The notes: generated by a model from the sequence alone, not told the origin. 12,923 nucleotides of DNA from F1-60-MAGs149 sp044369995 (GCA_044369995.1 JBILWG010000040.1:1-12923); one strand, 5' to 3'. Positions 1 to 7,122 are shown, counted from the stretch's first letter. Program-made: numbers and translations.

Positions 1-1508
1 TTGGCCTCCAGCGTGCGCTCGGCCCGCAGGCCCTCGATCATCGCGGTGTCCTCGTAGACCCGCTCGAGCAGCTGCGCCGGCTCGAGCGTGGCGGAGGCGT
101 CGGTGAGCCGCTGCAGGAGATCGCTGAAGCCCGCGACGGCCTTGCGGGCTGCGGCGCCCGGCAGCACGGAATCGGCATCGTCGAGCGCGGAGCGCAGCGT
201 GATCCCGAGCGTTGCCGCGTGTTCAGCCAGGCGGGTGACGGTCGTGTCGCCGATGCCACGGCGCGGCACGTTGATGATGCGCCGCAGGGAGACGTCGTCG
301 CTCGGGTTGGCGATGGCGCGCAGGTACGCCAGTGCGTCCTTCACCTCCTGCCGGTCGTAGAAGCCCGTGCCGCCGATGATCCGGTACGGCACGTCGGCCT
401 GACGGAGCGCCTCCTCCATCGCGCGTGACTGCGCGTTCGTGCGGTAGAACACCGCCACGTCGCGCAAGGAGCCACCTTCGCCGATGACCCGCGAGATCTG
501 GCCCACGACGAAGCGCGCCTCGCTGCGCTCGTCGGCGCACTCCACGACGCGCACCTTCTCTCCGGTGCCCAGCTCCGACCAGAGGTTCTTCTCCTGCCGG
601 TCGGCGTTGTTGGCGATCACGTTGTTGGCTGCGTCGAGGATCGTCTGGGTCGATCGGTAGTTCTGCTCGAGGCGGATCGTGCGCGCGTTCGGGAAGTCCT
701 TCTCGAAGTCCAGGATGTTGCGGATATCGGCGCCGCGCCACGAGTAGATCGACTGGTCGCTATCGCCGACGACCATGATGCTGTTGTGGGCTGCCGCGAG
801 CGATCGGATCAACCGGTACTGGGCGTGGTTGGTGTCCTGATACTCGTCTACCAGGATGTGCTGGAAGGCACGTTGCCACTTGTCCCGCGACTCGGGAATC
901 TGCTCCAGCAGGTGCGCCGTGTGGACGAGCAGGTCATCGAAGTCCATGGCACCGGCTTCGAGCAGGCGGGCCTGGTAGCGGAGGTAGACCTCGCCGACGA
1001 GCGTGTCGAAGTACCCGTCGTTCTCGTCGATGAACTGCTGGGGCGAGAGCAACTGGTTCTTGGCCGAGCTGATGCGGGCGTGGACGCCACGGGCGGGGTA
1101 GCGCTTCGCGTCCTTGCCGAGGTCGTCCTCGATGATCGAGCGTACGAGGCGTACCTGGTCCGACGAGTCGTAGATCGAGAACGAGGGGCGGAACCCGATG
1201 CGGGTCGCGTCGCTGCGCAGGATCCGGGCACAGGCGGCGTGGAACGTCATCACCCACATGCCGGTCGCGTAGCGCCCGAGCAGGCCATTGACACGCTCCG
1301 CCATTTCGCTCGCGGCCTTGTTCGTGAAGGTGATCGCGAGGATGGAGCTGGGTTGCGCGCCACGCTGCTCGACGAGATGCGCGACTCGGTGCGTCAGCAC
1401 GCGCGTCTTGCCCGAACCAGCGCCGGCGACCACGAGCAGCGGGCCCGGTTCGGCCATGACGGCATCACGTTGGGCCGGATTCAGTCCTGCGAGCGGGTCA
1501 TGCGCCAT
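1..1508 (-). CDS. pcrA: UvrD/PcrA-type ATP-dependent DNA helicase, N-terminal part (cut by window edge)
   Basis: This is a superfamily 1A 3'-5' DNA helicase that unwinds DNA in nucleotide-excision and mismatch repair and removes proteins from DNA in front of replication forks. The first 502 codons are visible; the C-terminal part (usually about 200-250 more residues) lies beyond the left edge. Motifs visible in order: Q-motif region LNPAQRDAV (about 9-17), Walker A AGAGSGKT (28-35), motif Ia TFTNKAA (60-66), Walker B DEYQD (221-225), motif III GDSDQSIYSWRGA (248-260), motif IV LEQNYRST (280-287), and YRTNAQSR (355-362). No internal stop or frameshift is seen. The ATG start is chosen because it places the Q-motif at the usual distance from the N-terminus and lies 8 nt after a -10-like TACGTT. 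The secreted Ig-like gene lies 42 bp upstream in the same direction, but the promoter suggests independent transcription. The PcrA/UvrD assignment is firm; which UvrD paralogue it is cannot be decided without the C-terminus. Confidence 0.96.
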   Translation of the reverse strand, partial: MAHDPLAGLNPAQRDAVMAEPGPLLVVAGAGSGKTRVLTHRVAHLVEQRGAQPSSILAITFTNKAASEMAERVNGLLGRYATGMWVMTFHAACARILRSDATRIGFRPSFSIYDSSDQVRLVRSIIEDDLGKDAKRYPARGVHARISSAKNQLLSPQQFIDENDGYFDTLVGEVYLRYQARLLEAGAMDFDDLLVHTAHLLEQIPESRDKWQRAFQHILVDEYQDTNHAQYRLIRSLAAAHNSIMVVGDSDQSIYSWRGADIRNILDFEKDFPNARTIRLEQNYRSTQTILDAANNVIANNADRQEKNLWSELGTGEKVRVVECADERSEARFVVGQISRVIGEGGSLRDVAVFYRTNAQSRAMEEALRQADVPYRIIGGTGFYDRQEVKDALAYLRAIANPSDDVSLRRIINVPRRGIGDTTVTRLAEHAATLGITLRSALDDADSVLPGAAARKAVAGFSDLLQRLTDASATLEPAQLLERVYEDTAMIEGLRAERTLEA

Positions 1509-1516
1509 CCGATGCC

Positions 1517-1522
1517 AACGTA
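1517..1522 (-). promoter_or_regulatory. Candidate -10 element of the pcrA promoter
   Basis: Read on the minus strand, this is TACGTT preceded by TGC, an extended -10 arrangement (TGnTANNNT). It ends 8 nt before the pcrA ATG, so transcription would start at or very near the start codon. No Shine-Dalgarno sequence is visible in this space, which fits a leaderless mRNA. No good -35 hexamer is recognised. It is one of five similar cases in the window. Confidence 0.5.
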
Positions 1523-1550
1523 GCAGCCGATGTCCGTCGCGCCGACACGC

Positions 1551-3341
1551 TCACCGAGCGCGCAGGAGCAGCACGCGCGAGACGGTTGCGCCCGCGCGTG
1601 CACGTACGGAGTAGACACCCGCCTGCGGCAGGCGCACGGGCGTGCTGAAGCGACCGGTCTGCCCCACCGGCGTGCGAATCACGAGCACCCACCGGTCCCC
1701 CACTCGCGCCTCGATTCGCACCCGCGCTGCGGTCACGTGCTCGAGGGCTCCGGACAGGCGAATTCGACTGCCCACCCGCGTCCGGCGCGTCGACGTCACG
1801 AGACGAACCCGTGGTGCGGCCGTCGTCGCACGGTCCACGGCAGCCGTGGTCTGCTCGATCGCAGTGGGTGCGCTCTCGCCGGTGCCGATCACGCCCACCG
1901 GCGTCGGGTCGGGTGCGGGCGGAGTGGCCGGCGGGGGCACCGCCGGGAGCGAGAACGTCCAGGTGCGAACCGCACGGTTTCCGCTCCGATCGAGCACGGT
2001 GACGCGTGCGACGTGGTCGCCCTCGCCCCACGCCCGCGGGGGCAGGTAGGTGATCGCACCGCTGAGCGTGACGTCGGCAGCGCCGGTGACGTCCACGCCA
2101 TCGACGGCCAGGCGCCAGGCGTCGCTCGCCAGGCCTGCGCCGGCGTCGGCGGCCGTGACGGTGAGTGGGGCGAACGGTGTCGTGATGCCAAGGGGCTGCA
2201 CCTCGCCGATCGTCGGCGGTGTGCTGTCTGCCACCCCAAAGGTGGCTGCGCTCTCGGCGACGTTGCCAGCGCCGTCCGCCACCTCCCAGGCCACACGGTG
2301 GAGACCGTCCTGGAGCGGGGTCGGTGGAGTGACGATGGCCCCAAGCGGTCCGACGGTGACCGCAGCGGGCAGCCCGTCAACCGAGGCCGCCACCCGATCG
2401 ACGCCGCTGGCCGCGTCTCCAAGCTGGAGTTCCAGGGCGGGTAGGCGTGCCTCGCTGTCGGCAGGCGGCCGGAACGTCACGGTTGGCGCAGTGTTGTCGA
2501 TGCGTGCCAGTCCCAGCTGGGCCTCGCTGCGATTGCCGGCGGGGCCGGCATCGACGGCCGTCAAGCTGGTGCCGTAGGTGCCGTCGGCGAGGGACGTGGA
2601 GTCGACGCACACGCTGCCGCTCAGGGCCAGCGGTCGCGGCTGCAGCCGAGTGCCGGGGCCGGCACCGGAGGTGCCGATGGCAGCCCCGACGGCGAACTCG
2701 ACGCGATCGACGCCGAGTCCTCGATCGTGCGCGGCGAAGGCTCCGCAGAGCGCGCCGCGCTGCCAGTCGCCGGTGGCGGGCTCGGCACCGACCCACCCCA
2801 CGTGCGGTGCCGCAGTGTCCCGTACCGTCAGGAGCACCGACTCGACGGCCACCGAGTTCTCGCTTGCGTTGCGAATCGCGCGCGATCCGACGGCTGCCTC
2901 GGCCCGCAGCGCGACCGCCACCGCCGTACCGCCGCGGCCCGCGCTGAGCGTGGTGGTCGTCCCGCCGGGGGACCGCAGCCGTTGCCCGTCGATCCAGCGT
3001 CCCCCGATGCGGGTCTGGAGGACCGTGGCGATGCCAGGCTGACGCGTCCGGAAGCGCAGCCGCATCGCCGCACTCACGATCGTCGTGCCCTCCGGTGCCT
3101 GGAAGGCGAGGGAGCCCTGACGGCGCGCCGGCACTGCCAGCCCAGTCGGGATGCGGAGCCAGGCGCAGCCGCGGATGCAGCCAGCCACCCCCGGCGGGGT
3201 GTGCGCCACGATGCCGGTGGTGTCTGCCGACCCGGCGGAGTAGGTGATCTGGGCGTCGGCCGCGCGAGCGGGCGCCGCGGTGAGGAGGCCGCCGGCCACG
3301 AGCAGCAGGCTACCGAGGAGTCGAGCGGGGCGAGTGGTCAT
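1551..3341 (-). CDS. Secreted multi-domain Ig-like protein of unknown function
   Basis: A 596-residue protein, probably exported. The N-terminus has basic residues (TTRPAR), a hydrophobic core LLGSLLLVAGGLL (8-20) and an Ala-x-Ala-type cleavage site near APARAADA (24-30). The mature part begins with a beta-rich region (about 30-175) containing two close cysteines (C55, C59). Then come at least three Ig/fibronectin-like sandwiches whose borders are marked by DTAAP (175), DNTAP (282) and DSTPP (372); C199 and C245 lie in the first. A proline-rich linker (466-483) leads to a last beta-sandwich (about 510-596). No sortase motif, C-terminal membrane anchor or enzyme motif is seen. The ATG at 3341 is preferred over upstream in-frame starts because it gives a clean signal peptide; the upstream extension is Arg/Ala-rich and looks non-coding. 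There is no clear ribosome site. A surface or cell-wall role is inference. One Ig-like module resembles that in the deacetylase at 11485-12807. Confidence 0.82.
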   Translation of the reverse strand: MTTRPARLLGSLLLVAGGLLTAAPARAADAQITYSAGSADTTGIVAHTPPGVAGCIRGCAWLRIPTGLAVPARRQGSLAFQAPEGTTIVSAAMRLRFRTRQPGIATVLQTRIGGRWIDGQRLRSPGGTTTTLSAGRGGTAVAVALRAEAAVGSRAIRNASENSVAVESVLLTVRDTAAPHVGWVGAEPATGDWQRGALCGAFAAHDRGLGVDRVEFAVGAAIGTSGAGPGTRLQPRPLALSGSVCVDSTSLADGTYGTSLTAVDAGPAGNRSEAQLGLARIDNTAPTVTFRPPADSEARLPALELQLGDAASGVDRVAASVDGLPAAVTVGPLGAIVTPPTPLQDGLHRVAWEVADGAGNVAESAATFGVADSTPPTIGEVQPLGITTPFAPLTVTAADAGAGLASDAWRLAVDGVDVTGAADVTLSGAITYLPPRAWGEGDHVARVTVLDRSGNRAVRTWTFSLPAVPPPATPPAPDPTPVGVIGTGESAPTAIEQTTAAVDRATTAAPRVRLVTSTRRTRVGSRIRLSGALEHVTAARVRIEARVGDRWVLVIRTPVGQTGRFSTPVRLPQAGVYSVRARAGATVSRVLLLRAR

Positions 3342-3456
3342 GGGGCGATCGTGATCGCGGGCGCCATCGCGAGCGTGATGGGCGCGGCACGCATCGTCAG
3401 ACGGACGTGTCGGAGGTGCGCGGGCGGCACACGCTTCGCGCCGACGTGCGCGCGGG

Positions 3457-3462
3457 TACGCT
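3457..3462 (+). promoter_or_regulatory. Candidate -10 element of the vanZ-like gene
   Basis: TACGCT ends 6 nt before the GTG start of the VanZ-like gene, so the transcript is probably leaderless. It lies in the 127-bp divergent gap (3342-3468) between the Ig-like gene and this gene. No equivalent TANNNT motif is obvious in front of the Ig-like gene on the other strand, and nothing else is recognised in the gap. Confidence 0.5.
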
Positions 3463-3468
3463 CTTGCC

Positions 3469-3837
3469 GTGCGCGTACTGGCATGCCTTCCCGCCCTGCT
3501 CCTGGCGGCGATCATCTGGCGTCTCTCGGCGACGCCGGATCTGGCACTCGCATCCGGCTGGCTCGACACGGTGACGCGCAAGGTCGCCCACGTCGGCGCC
3601 TTCGGCGCACTGGCGATCGCCTGCGGGGTGGCGCTGCGCGCGCAGCGGCTCGCGGTGTCCGCGTGTCTGACCGTGGGCGCGCTGCTCGCCCTCGGTTACG
3701 CCGTTGTCGACGAGGTGCATCAGAGCACGGTGCCGACGCGCAACGGCACCGCCTCGGACGTGGCGATCGACGCGCTGGGGATCGGCATCGCGACTATCGT
3801 GCTGGCCATGGCCTTCAATCGCAGGGGACACGGATGA
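3469..3837 (+). CDS. VanZ-like family membrane protein
   Basis: A 122-residue integral membrane protein of the VanZ-like family, named after the teicoplanin-resistance accessory protein; most members have no known function. About four hydrophobic stretches are seen: 3-19, 43-58, 63-80 and 98-116. The family pattern is present: RKVAH (37-41) in the second segment, and DEVHQ (81-85), an Arg at 91, Asp 97, Asp 101 and Gly 104, matching the usual DExxQ-x5-R-x5-D-x3-D-x2-G arrangement. The length is normal for a short single-domain member. The start is GTG at 3469, directly after the TACGCT -10-like element; there is no Shine-Dalgarno sequence. Its TGA overlaps the ATG of the next gene (ATGA), so the two are probably translationally coupled. 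Family membership is well supported; resistance to an antibiotic should not be assumed. Confidence 0.85.
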   Translation: MRVLACLPALLLAAIIWRLSATPDLALASGWLDTVTRKVAHVGAFGALAIACGVALRAQRLAVSACLTVGALLALGYAVVDEVHQSTVPTRNGTASDVAIDALGIGIATIVLAMAFNRRGHG

Positions 3838-4325
3838 GCAAGCTGATCGTCGTCGATACCGCACTGGCCGACGTGGATGGTCTGATCGCCGCCGCCGCGG
3901 ACTACCTCGCGCGCCGCCTCGGTGGGACACCGCCGCTCGATCCCGCTGCGTTGCCGACGGATGCGGCGGGTGCGCTTGCTGCCATCGATGCGTGGGCTGG
4001 CGCTGGAGCTGCGAATTGGCGGACCGAACTGACCCGCTTCTTCGAGGCGCACGCCCCAGTGCACTTGGTGCCGGACCCCGAGGTCAACGCGGTGCTGCGC
4101 AGGGCGGCCAAGGCGGGTCACCGCATGGCGGTGGCAAGCGCCCTCCCCGCCACGCCGCTGGATCTCGAGCTGCAGCAGCTCGGCTGCGCTCGGGCGTTCA
4201 CGGCAGCCTGTGCAGGGGATGGGTCGCTGGATGATGCGATCAGCGCCGCCCAGGCCGCGCTCGGCGGCCACGACACCCCAGTCGTGCGCACGCGCGCGGA
4301 GGTGATGGCCGCCCTCGCGGTGTGA
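3834..4325 (+). CDS. Small HAD-like protein, apparently degenerate
   Basis: A 163-residue soluble protein. The N-terminal strand LIVVDTALAD (4-13) resembles HAD phosphatase motif I (hhhDxDGT), but only the first Asp (D8) remains: the second Asp is Ala10 and the following Gly-Thr is absent. A helical region (16-70) takes the place of a cap. RMAVASALPATPLDLELQQLG (97-117) matches the HAD motif II strand ending in Ser102, followed by the usual helix. A motif III lysine is not visible, and the final acidic motif is doubtful (GDGSLDD at 128-134 is the only candidate). HADs of this kind usually have about 210-230 residues, so this looks like a shortened, probably inactive derivative, or a diverged family that only resembles HAD. 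The ATG start overlaps the vanZ stop and is preceded by AGGGGA at 3823-3828 (5 nt spacing), a good ribosome site. GC content and codon use are like the neighbours. Confidence 0.6.
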   Translation: MSKLIVVDTALADVDGLIAAAADYLARRLGGTPPLDPAALPTDAAGALAAIDAWAGAGAANWRTELTRFFEAHAPVHLVPDPEVNAVLRRAAKAGHRMAVASALPATPLDLELQQLGCARAFTAACAGDGSLDDAISAAQAALGGHDTPVVRTRAEVMAALAV

Positions 4326-4335
4326 TCAGCTGATC
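4324..4335. repeat. Perfect 12-bp palindrome spanning two convergent stop codons
   Basis: GATCAGCTGATC is a perfect palindrome. It covers the last two bases of the TGA of the HAD-like gene (4323-4325), the whole stop of the second EamA gene (TCA at 4326-4328 on the plus strand) and the preceding codons of that gene. There is no spacer between the two convergent genes and therefore no room for an ordinary terminator outside coding sequence. Confidence 0.7.
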
Positions 4336-5171
4336 GAAAGGCCGATGATCGCGACCACGATCGTCACGAGGCCGACGTACTGGATCCCGCGCAGGCGCTC
4401 CTTGAGGACCATCACGCCGATCAGCGCAGCCACCGTTCCGTATTGGCCGGTCAGCACCGCAGCCTGTGCCACCCCATATGCCGATGCCTTCAGATAGAGC
4501 GTGAAGCCGGCGAGTTCGCCCAGCCCAGCCACGAAGGCGTACTTGATCGCCGTCCGGTCGAAGGTGAGTCGCCGGAGGCCGAGCAACGGGACCGTGATGA
4601 CGAGCACGCCGACGAAGCGTGAGCAGCCGACCAGCCACGAGGCACCCAGGTCGTCCTGGACGGCGCCACCCGCCCACAGCTGGACGCCCCAGAGCACTGC
4701 GGCGCCGGCACCCAGCAGCGCAGCTGCGCGCTGGTTGGAGTACTGCTGCCCCGGTGTCGCGGCGCCCCCCATGGACGCCAAGATGGCACCGATGACCGCC
4801 AGCGCCAGCGCTCCGATGGCGAGGGGCGAGACGGGTTCGCCGGTGATGATGGAGATCAGCGCGGCCACCCCGCCGTACGTGGCGGAGACGGGCGCGACCA
4901 CGCTGATGCTGCCGAAGCGCACGCCCGCGTAGACGCAGACCAGCCCGCCCAGCATGCAGGACGCGATCAGGAGCACCCAGAGCAGCGCGCCCGTGTCGAC
5001 GCGGCCCGGCGCTCCACTCAGCAGCGCGAGGGGAACGGCGCCGATCATGCTGAGGAGCATCGCCCAGCCGATTGCCGGCGCCGCACCGATGCGGCGCGCC
5101 GCGAGGCTGCCGGTGACGCCGGCGACTCCCCAGACCACTGCCGACGTGACGCCGAGCGCGAGACCGATCAT
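4326..5171 (-). CDS. EamA/DMT-family transporter, second tandem copy
   Basis: A 281-residue membrane protein of the drug/metabolite transporter superfamily. It has about ten hydrophobic segments in two EamA repeats (about 1-135 and 148-280), separated by a polar linker GQQYSNQRA (141-149). Family-type features are ISIITGEPVS (107-115) near the end of repeat 1 and VLKERLRGIQ (255-264) near the end of repeat 2. The ATG at 5171 overlaps the stop of the preceding EamA gene (ATGA, 5168-5171), indicating translational coupling. It is a paralogue of that neighbour: residues 238-264 match its residues 239-265 at 16 of 27 positions by my count. It is the last gene of the thrC operon, and its TGA abuts the stop of the convergent HAD-like gene. 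Substrate is unknown; export of threonine, homoserine or a related metabolite is inferred from context. EamA permeases also export other amino acids and drugs. Confidence 0.85.
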   Translation of the reverse strand: MIGLALGVTSAVVWGVAGVTGSLAARRIGAAPAIGWAMLLSMIGAVPLALLSGAPGRVDTGALLWVLLIASCMLGGLVCVYAGVRFGSISVVAPVSATYGGVAALISIITGEPVSPLAIGALALAVIGAILASMGGAATPGQQYSNQRAAALLGAGAAVLWGVQLWAGGAVQDDLGASWLVGCSRFVGVLVITVPLLGLRRLTFDRTAIKYAFVAGLGELAGFTLYLKASAYGVAQAAVLTGQYGTVAALIGVMVLKERLRGIQYVGLVTIVVAIIGLSIS

Positions 5172-6025
5172 GCCGTGCCCGCCACCGACAGCACGACCAC
5201 GCCCACCACCACGGCCGCGATCCCGCCGAGCTGGATGCGCGAGAGGCGCTCCTTCAGCACGAGCCACGAGATCAGGGTGGCGATCGTCGCGTACTGCGTG
5301 GCGACGACGGCGGCGATGCCGATGTTGGTCTGAGCGCCCCAGAGGAATCCGAGGAAGCCGCAGGACTCCAGCGCGCCTGCCAGCAGCCCGAAGAACATGG
5401 CGGGTCGGGCCGCGCTGAACTTGCCGCGGGCGAGCTGGGGCAGCGCCATCGTCAGGATTCCGAGCCAGCGGGCGCCCATCACGACCCACGGAGGTCCCAC
5501 GCGGCTGGCGACATCCCCGGAGACGTACAGCGACGAGCCGAACACGGCCGCCGCGACCGAGGCGTTGACGGCGGCGCGGCGACTGTCCCGCACCGACTCG
5601 GCGGTATCCGCGCTGTGTCGCCCGAGCCCCACCGCCGCCACGCCCGCCGTCGCCAACGCGATTCCGAGGGCCGGCAGCAGTCCGAAGGGGGCACCGAGCA
5701 GGAAGCCGATGATCGCAGCGATCGCTCCCTCGGTGCTCGTGATGGCCACCACCACGCCGACCTTCCCCTGCGAGAGCGCCTTGTACGTGAACCGCAGGCC
5801 CACGACTGATCCGATGGCTCCGATGGCGACCAGGGCCCAGTCGACCCAATCCGTCCCCGGCTTGATGCCGTAGACGAGCGCGATGGGCGTGATCACGACG
5901 GCGCCGCCGATCCCGACCCAGCCGAGGGTCGACTCGGGCCCGATCTGCCGCGCCGCCCGGCCGGCGAAGATCGTGGAACCGCCCCACGCGGCGGCGGCGA
6001 TCAGCCCACCGAGGACCGCGATCAC
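5168..6025 (-). CDS. EamA/DMT-family transporter, first tandem copy
   Basis: A 285-residue membrane protein of the drug/metabolite transporter superfamily, with about ten hydrophobic segments in two repeats (about 1-135 and 152-282). The N-terminal segment AVLGGLIAAAAWGGSTIFAG (3-22) shows the usual small-residue-rich first helix with a Trp. GLRFTYKALSQGKVGVV (76-92) is the typical EamA region before helix 4, and VLKERLSRIQ (256-265) ends repeat 2. The start is GTG at 6025, and its G-T-G-A overlaps the stop codon of threonine synthase (6022-6025). The stop overlaps the ATG of the second EamA gene. Three genes in a row joined by 4-nt overlaps suggest one transcript and coordinated amounts of protein. 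Whether the two EamA proteins work as separate homodimers or as one paired transporter cannot be told from sequence. The substrate is inferred only from its link to threonine synthesis. Confidence 0.86.
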   Translation of the reverse strand: MIAVLGGLIAAAAWGGSTIFAGRAARQIGPESTLGWVGIGGAVVITPIALVYGIKPGTDWVDWALVAIGAIGSVVGLRFTYKALSQGKVGVVVAITSTEGAIAAIIGFLLGAPFGLLPALGIALATAGVAAVGLGRHSADTAESVRDSRRAAVNASVAAAVFGSSLYVSGDVASRVGPPWVVMGARWLGILTMALPQLARGKFSAARPAMFFGLLAGALESCGFLGFLWGAQTNIGIAAVVATQYATIATLISWLVLKERLSRIQLGGIAAVVVGVVVLSVAGTA

Positions 6026-7092
6026 GCGTGGTCACCCAGCACGATTCGCTCGAGCGCGATGCGCTCGGCGGGAATCGTGATGGGCGGGGCGCTCTCGGCG
6101 ATGGCGTTGTCGGGATCCTTGAGGCCGTTGCCCGTCAGAACGCACACCACCTCAGCCCCCTCGGCCACGAGTCCGTCGCGACGCGCATTGGCCAACCCGG
6201 CGAGCGAAGCGGCGCTGGACGGCTCGCAGAAGACGCCCTCATCGCGCACGACGTGACCGAACCAGTCGAGGATCTCCCGGTCGCTCGCCGCGGCGAAGCC
6301 GCCGTTCGAGTCGCGCGCAGCCGCGCCGGCCTCTTCGCGGCGGACGGGCGCGCCGATGCGAATCGCGGTGGCGATCGTCTCCGGCTGATGAACATCCTCG
6401 CCCCGCACCATGGCGGCCGAACCCTCTGCCTGAGCGCCCAGCATGCGTGGCAGAGCCGAGATATCGCCGCGAGCGAGCGACTCGTTGAAGCCGCGCCAGT
6501 AGGCCGTGATGTTGCCGCCGTTGCCGACCGGCAGGCACATCCACTCCGGCTGGCGACCGAGGTCGTCGATGATCTCCCAGGCGGCGGACTTCTGGCCCTC
6601 CAGGCGGTAGGGGTTGAGGTTGTTGACGAGCGTGATGGGATGTTCCTCGCTCATCACCCGCACCATGCGGAGGGCATCGTCGAAGGATCCGTCGATCTGC
6701 ACGACAGTCGCGCCCGCCACCTGCGCCTGCGCCAGCTTGCCGAGGGCGACCTTGCCACCGGGAATCACGACGACGCAGCGGATCCCGGCGCGGGCCGCGT
6801 AGGCGGCAGCCGACGCGGAGGTGTTGCCGGTGGACGCGCAGATCACCGCCTGGGCACCATCCTGCTTGGCCGCCGAGAGCGCGGTGGTCATGCCACGGTC
6901 CTTGAACGAACCGGTCGGGTTGAGCCCCTCGTACTTGAGGTACAGGTGCACGCCGAGGCGGTCACCGAGGCGCGGGGCGTGGATCAGCGGGGTGGAACCC
7001 TCGCCAATGCTGACGATGCTGGCATCGTCGAAGGCGGGTAGACGCTCGCGATAGCGCCGAATCAGGCCGAGGGTGCGGTTGCTCGCCGACAT
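6022..7092 (-). CDS. thrC: Threonine synthase
   Basis: A PLP-dependent enzyme that converts O-phosphohomoserine to L-threonine and phosphate, the last step of threonine synthesis. The protein has 356 residues, the length of the short bacterial/actinobacterial class. Visible elements: SIGEGSTPL (28-36), the PLP-binding lysine in NPTGSFKDRG (58-67, K64), ASTGNTSASAAAYAARAG (86-103), which holds substrate and cofactor, the phosphate-binding glycine loop VGNGGN (189-194), and TGNGLKDP (320-327) near the C-terminus. All key residues are present. The ATG at 7092 gives a normal N-terminus and lies 9 nt after a -10-like TACGGT. It is divergent from homoserine dehydrogenase and is the first gene of an operon with two EamA transporters. 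Homoserine kinase, needed to connect the two enzymes, is not in the window. Confusion with other fold-type II PLP enzymes is unlikely given the motif set. Confidence 0.95.
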   Translation of the reverse strand: MSASNRTLGLIRRYRERLPAFDDASIVSIGEGSTPLIHAPRLGDRLGVHLYLKYEGLNPTGSFKDRGMTTALSAAKQDGAQAVICASTGNTSASAAAYAARAGIRCVVVIPGGKVALGKLAQAQVAGATVVQIDGSFDDALRMVRVMSEEHPITLVNNLNPYRLEGQKSAAWEIIDDLGRQPEWMCLPVGNGGNITAYWRGFNESLARGDISALPRMLGAQAEGSAAMVRGEDVHQPETIATAIRIGAPVRREEAGAAARDSNGGFAAASDREILDWFGHVVRDEGVFCEPSSAASLAGLANARRDGLVAEGAEVVCVLTGNGLKDPDNAIAESAPPITIPAERIALERIVLGDHA

Positions 7093-7101
7093 GCGCCACG
7101 A

Positions 7102-7107
7102 ACCGTA
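7102..7107 (-). promoter_or_regulatory. Candidate -10 element of the thrC-EamA-EamA operon
   Basis: On the minus strand this reads TACGGT and ends 9 nt before the thrC ATG. No ribosome site is visible in the space, so a leaderless or very short leader is likely. It lies only 9 bp from the opposing -10 element of hom, so RNA polymerase bound at one would cover the other. Confidence 0.45.
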
Positions 7108-7116
7108 CCCGACCGC

Positions 7117-7122
7117 TACCCT
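7117..7122 (+). promoter_or_regulatory. Candidate -10 element of hom
   Basis: TACCCT ends 10 nt before the hom ATG at 7133. The same hexamer occurs in the candidate hppA promoter. No clear -35 hexamer is seen; the place where it would sit falls in the first transcribed bases or start of thrC on the other strand. Confidence 0.45.

Noticed and set aside
1548..1560. Short inverted repeat CGCTC-ACC-GAGCG at the stop of the Ig-like gene
   Set aside because: Only 5 bp of stem, a 3-nt loop and no T-tract; expected by chance in GC-rich DNA.
2727..4325. A long plus-strand frame that could join the Ig-like region to the HAD-like gene
   Set aside because: The first part is antisense to the Ig-like gene and out of frame with vanZ; only the part from 3834 has protein-like sequence and a ribosome site.
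4326..6035. A single 569-codon frame covering both EamA genes
   Set aside because: Its first half is Arg-rich, non-membrane sequence in the wrong frame over the first EamA gene. The two transporters are in different frames and overlap by 4 nt; there is no fusion.
6028..7041. A 337-codon open frame opposite threonine synthase
   Set aside because: Same reason: low-complexity composition, fully inside a confidently identified gene, no start signals.
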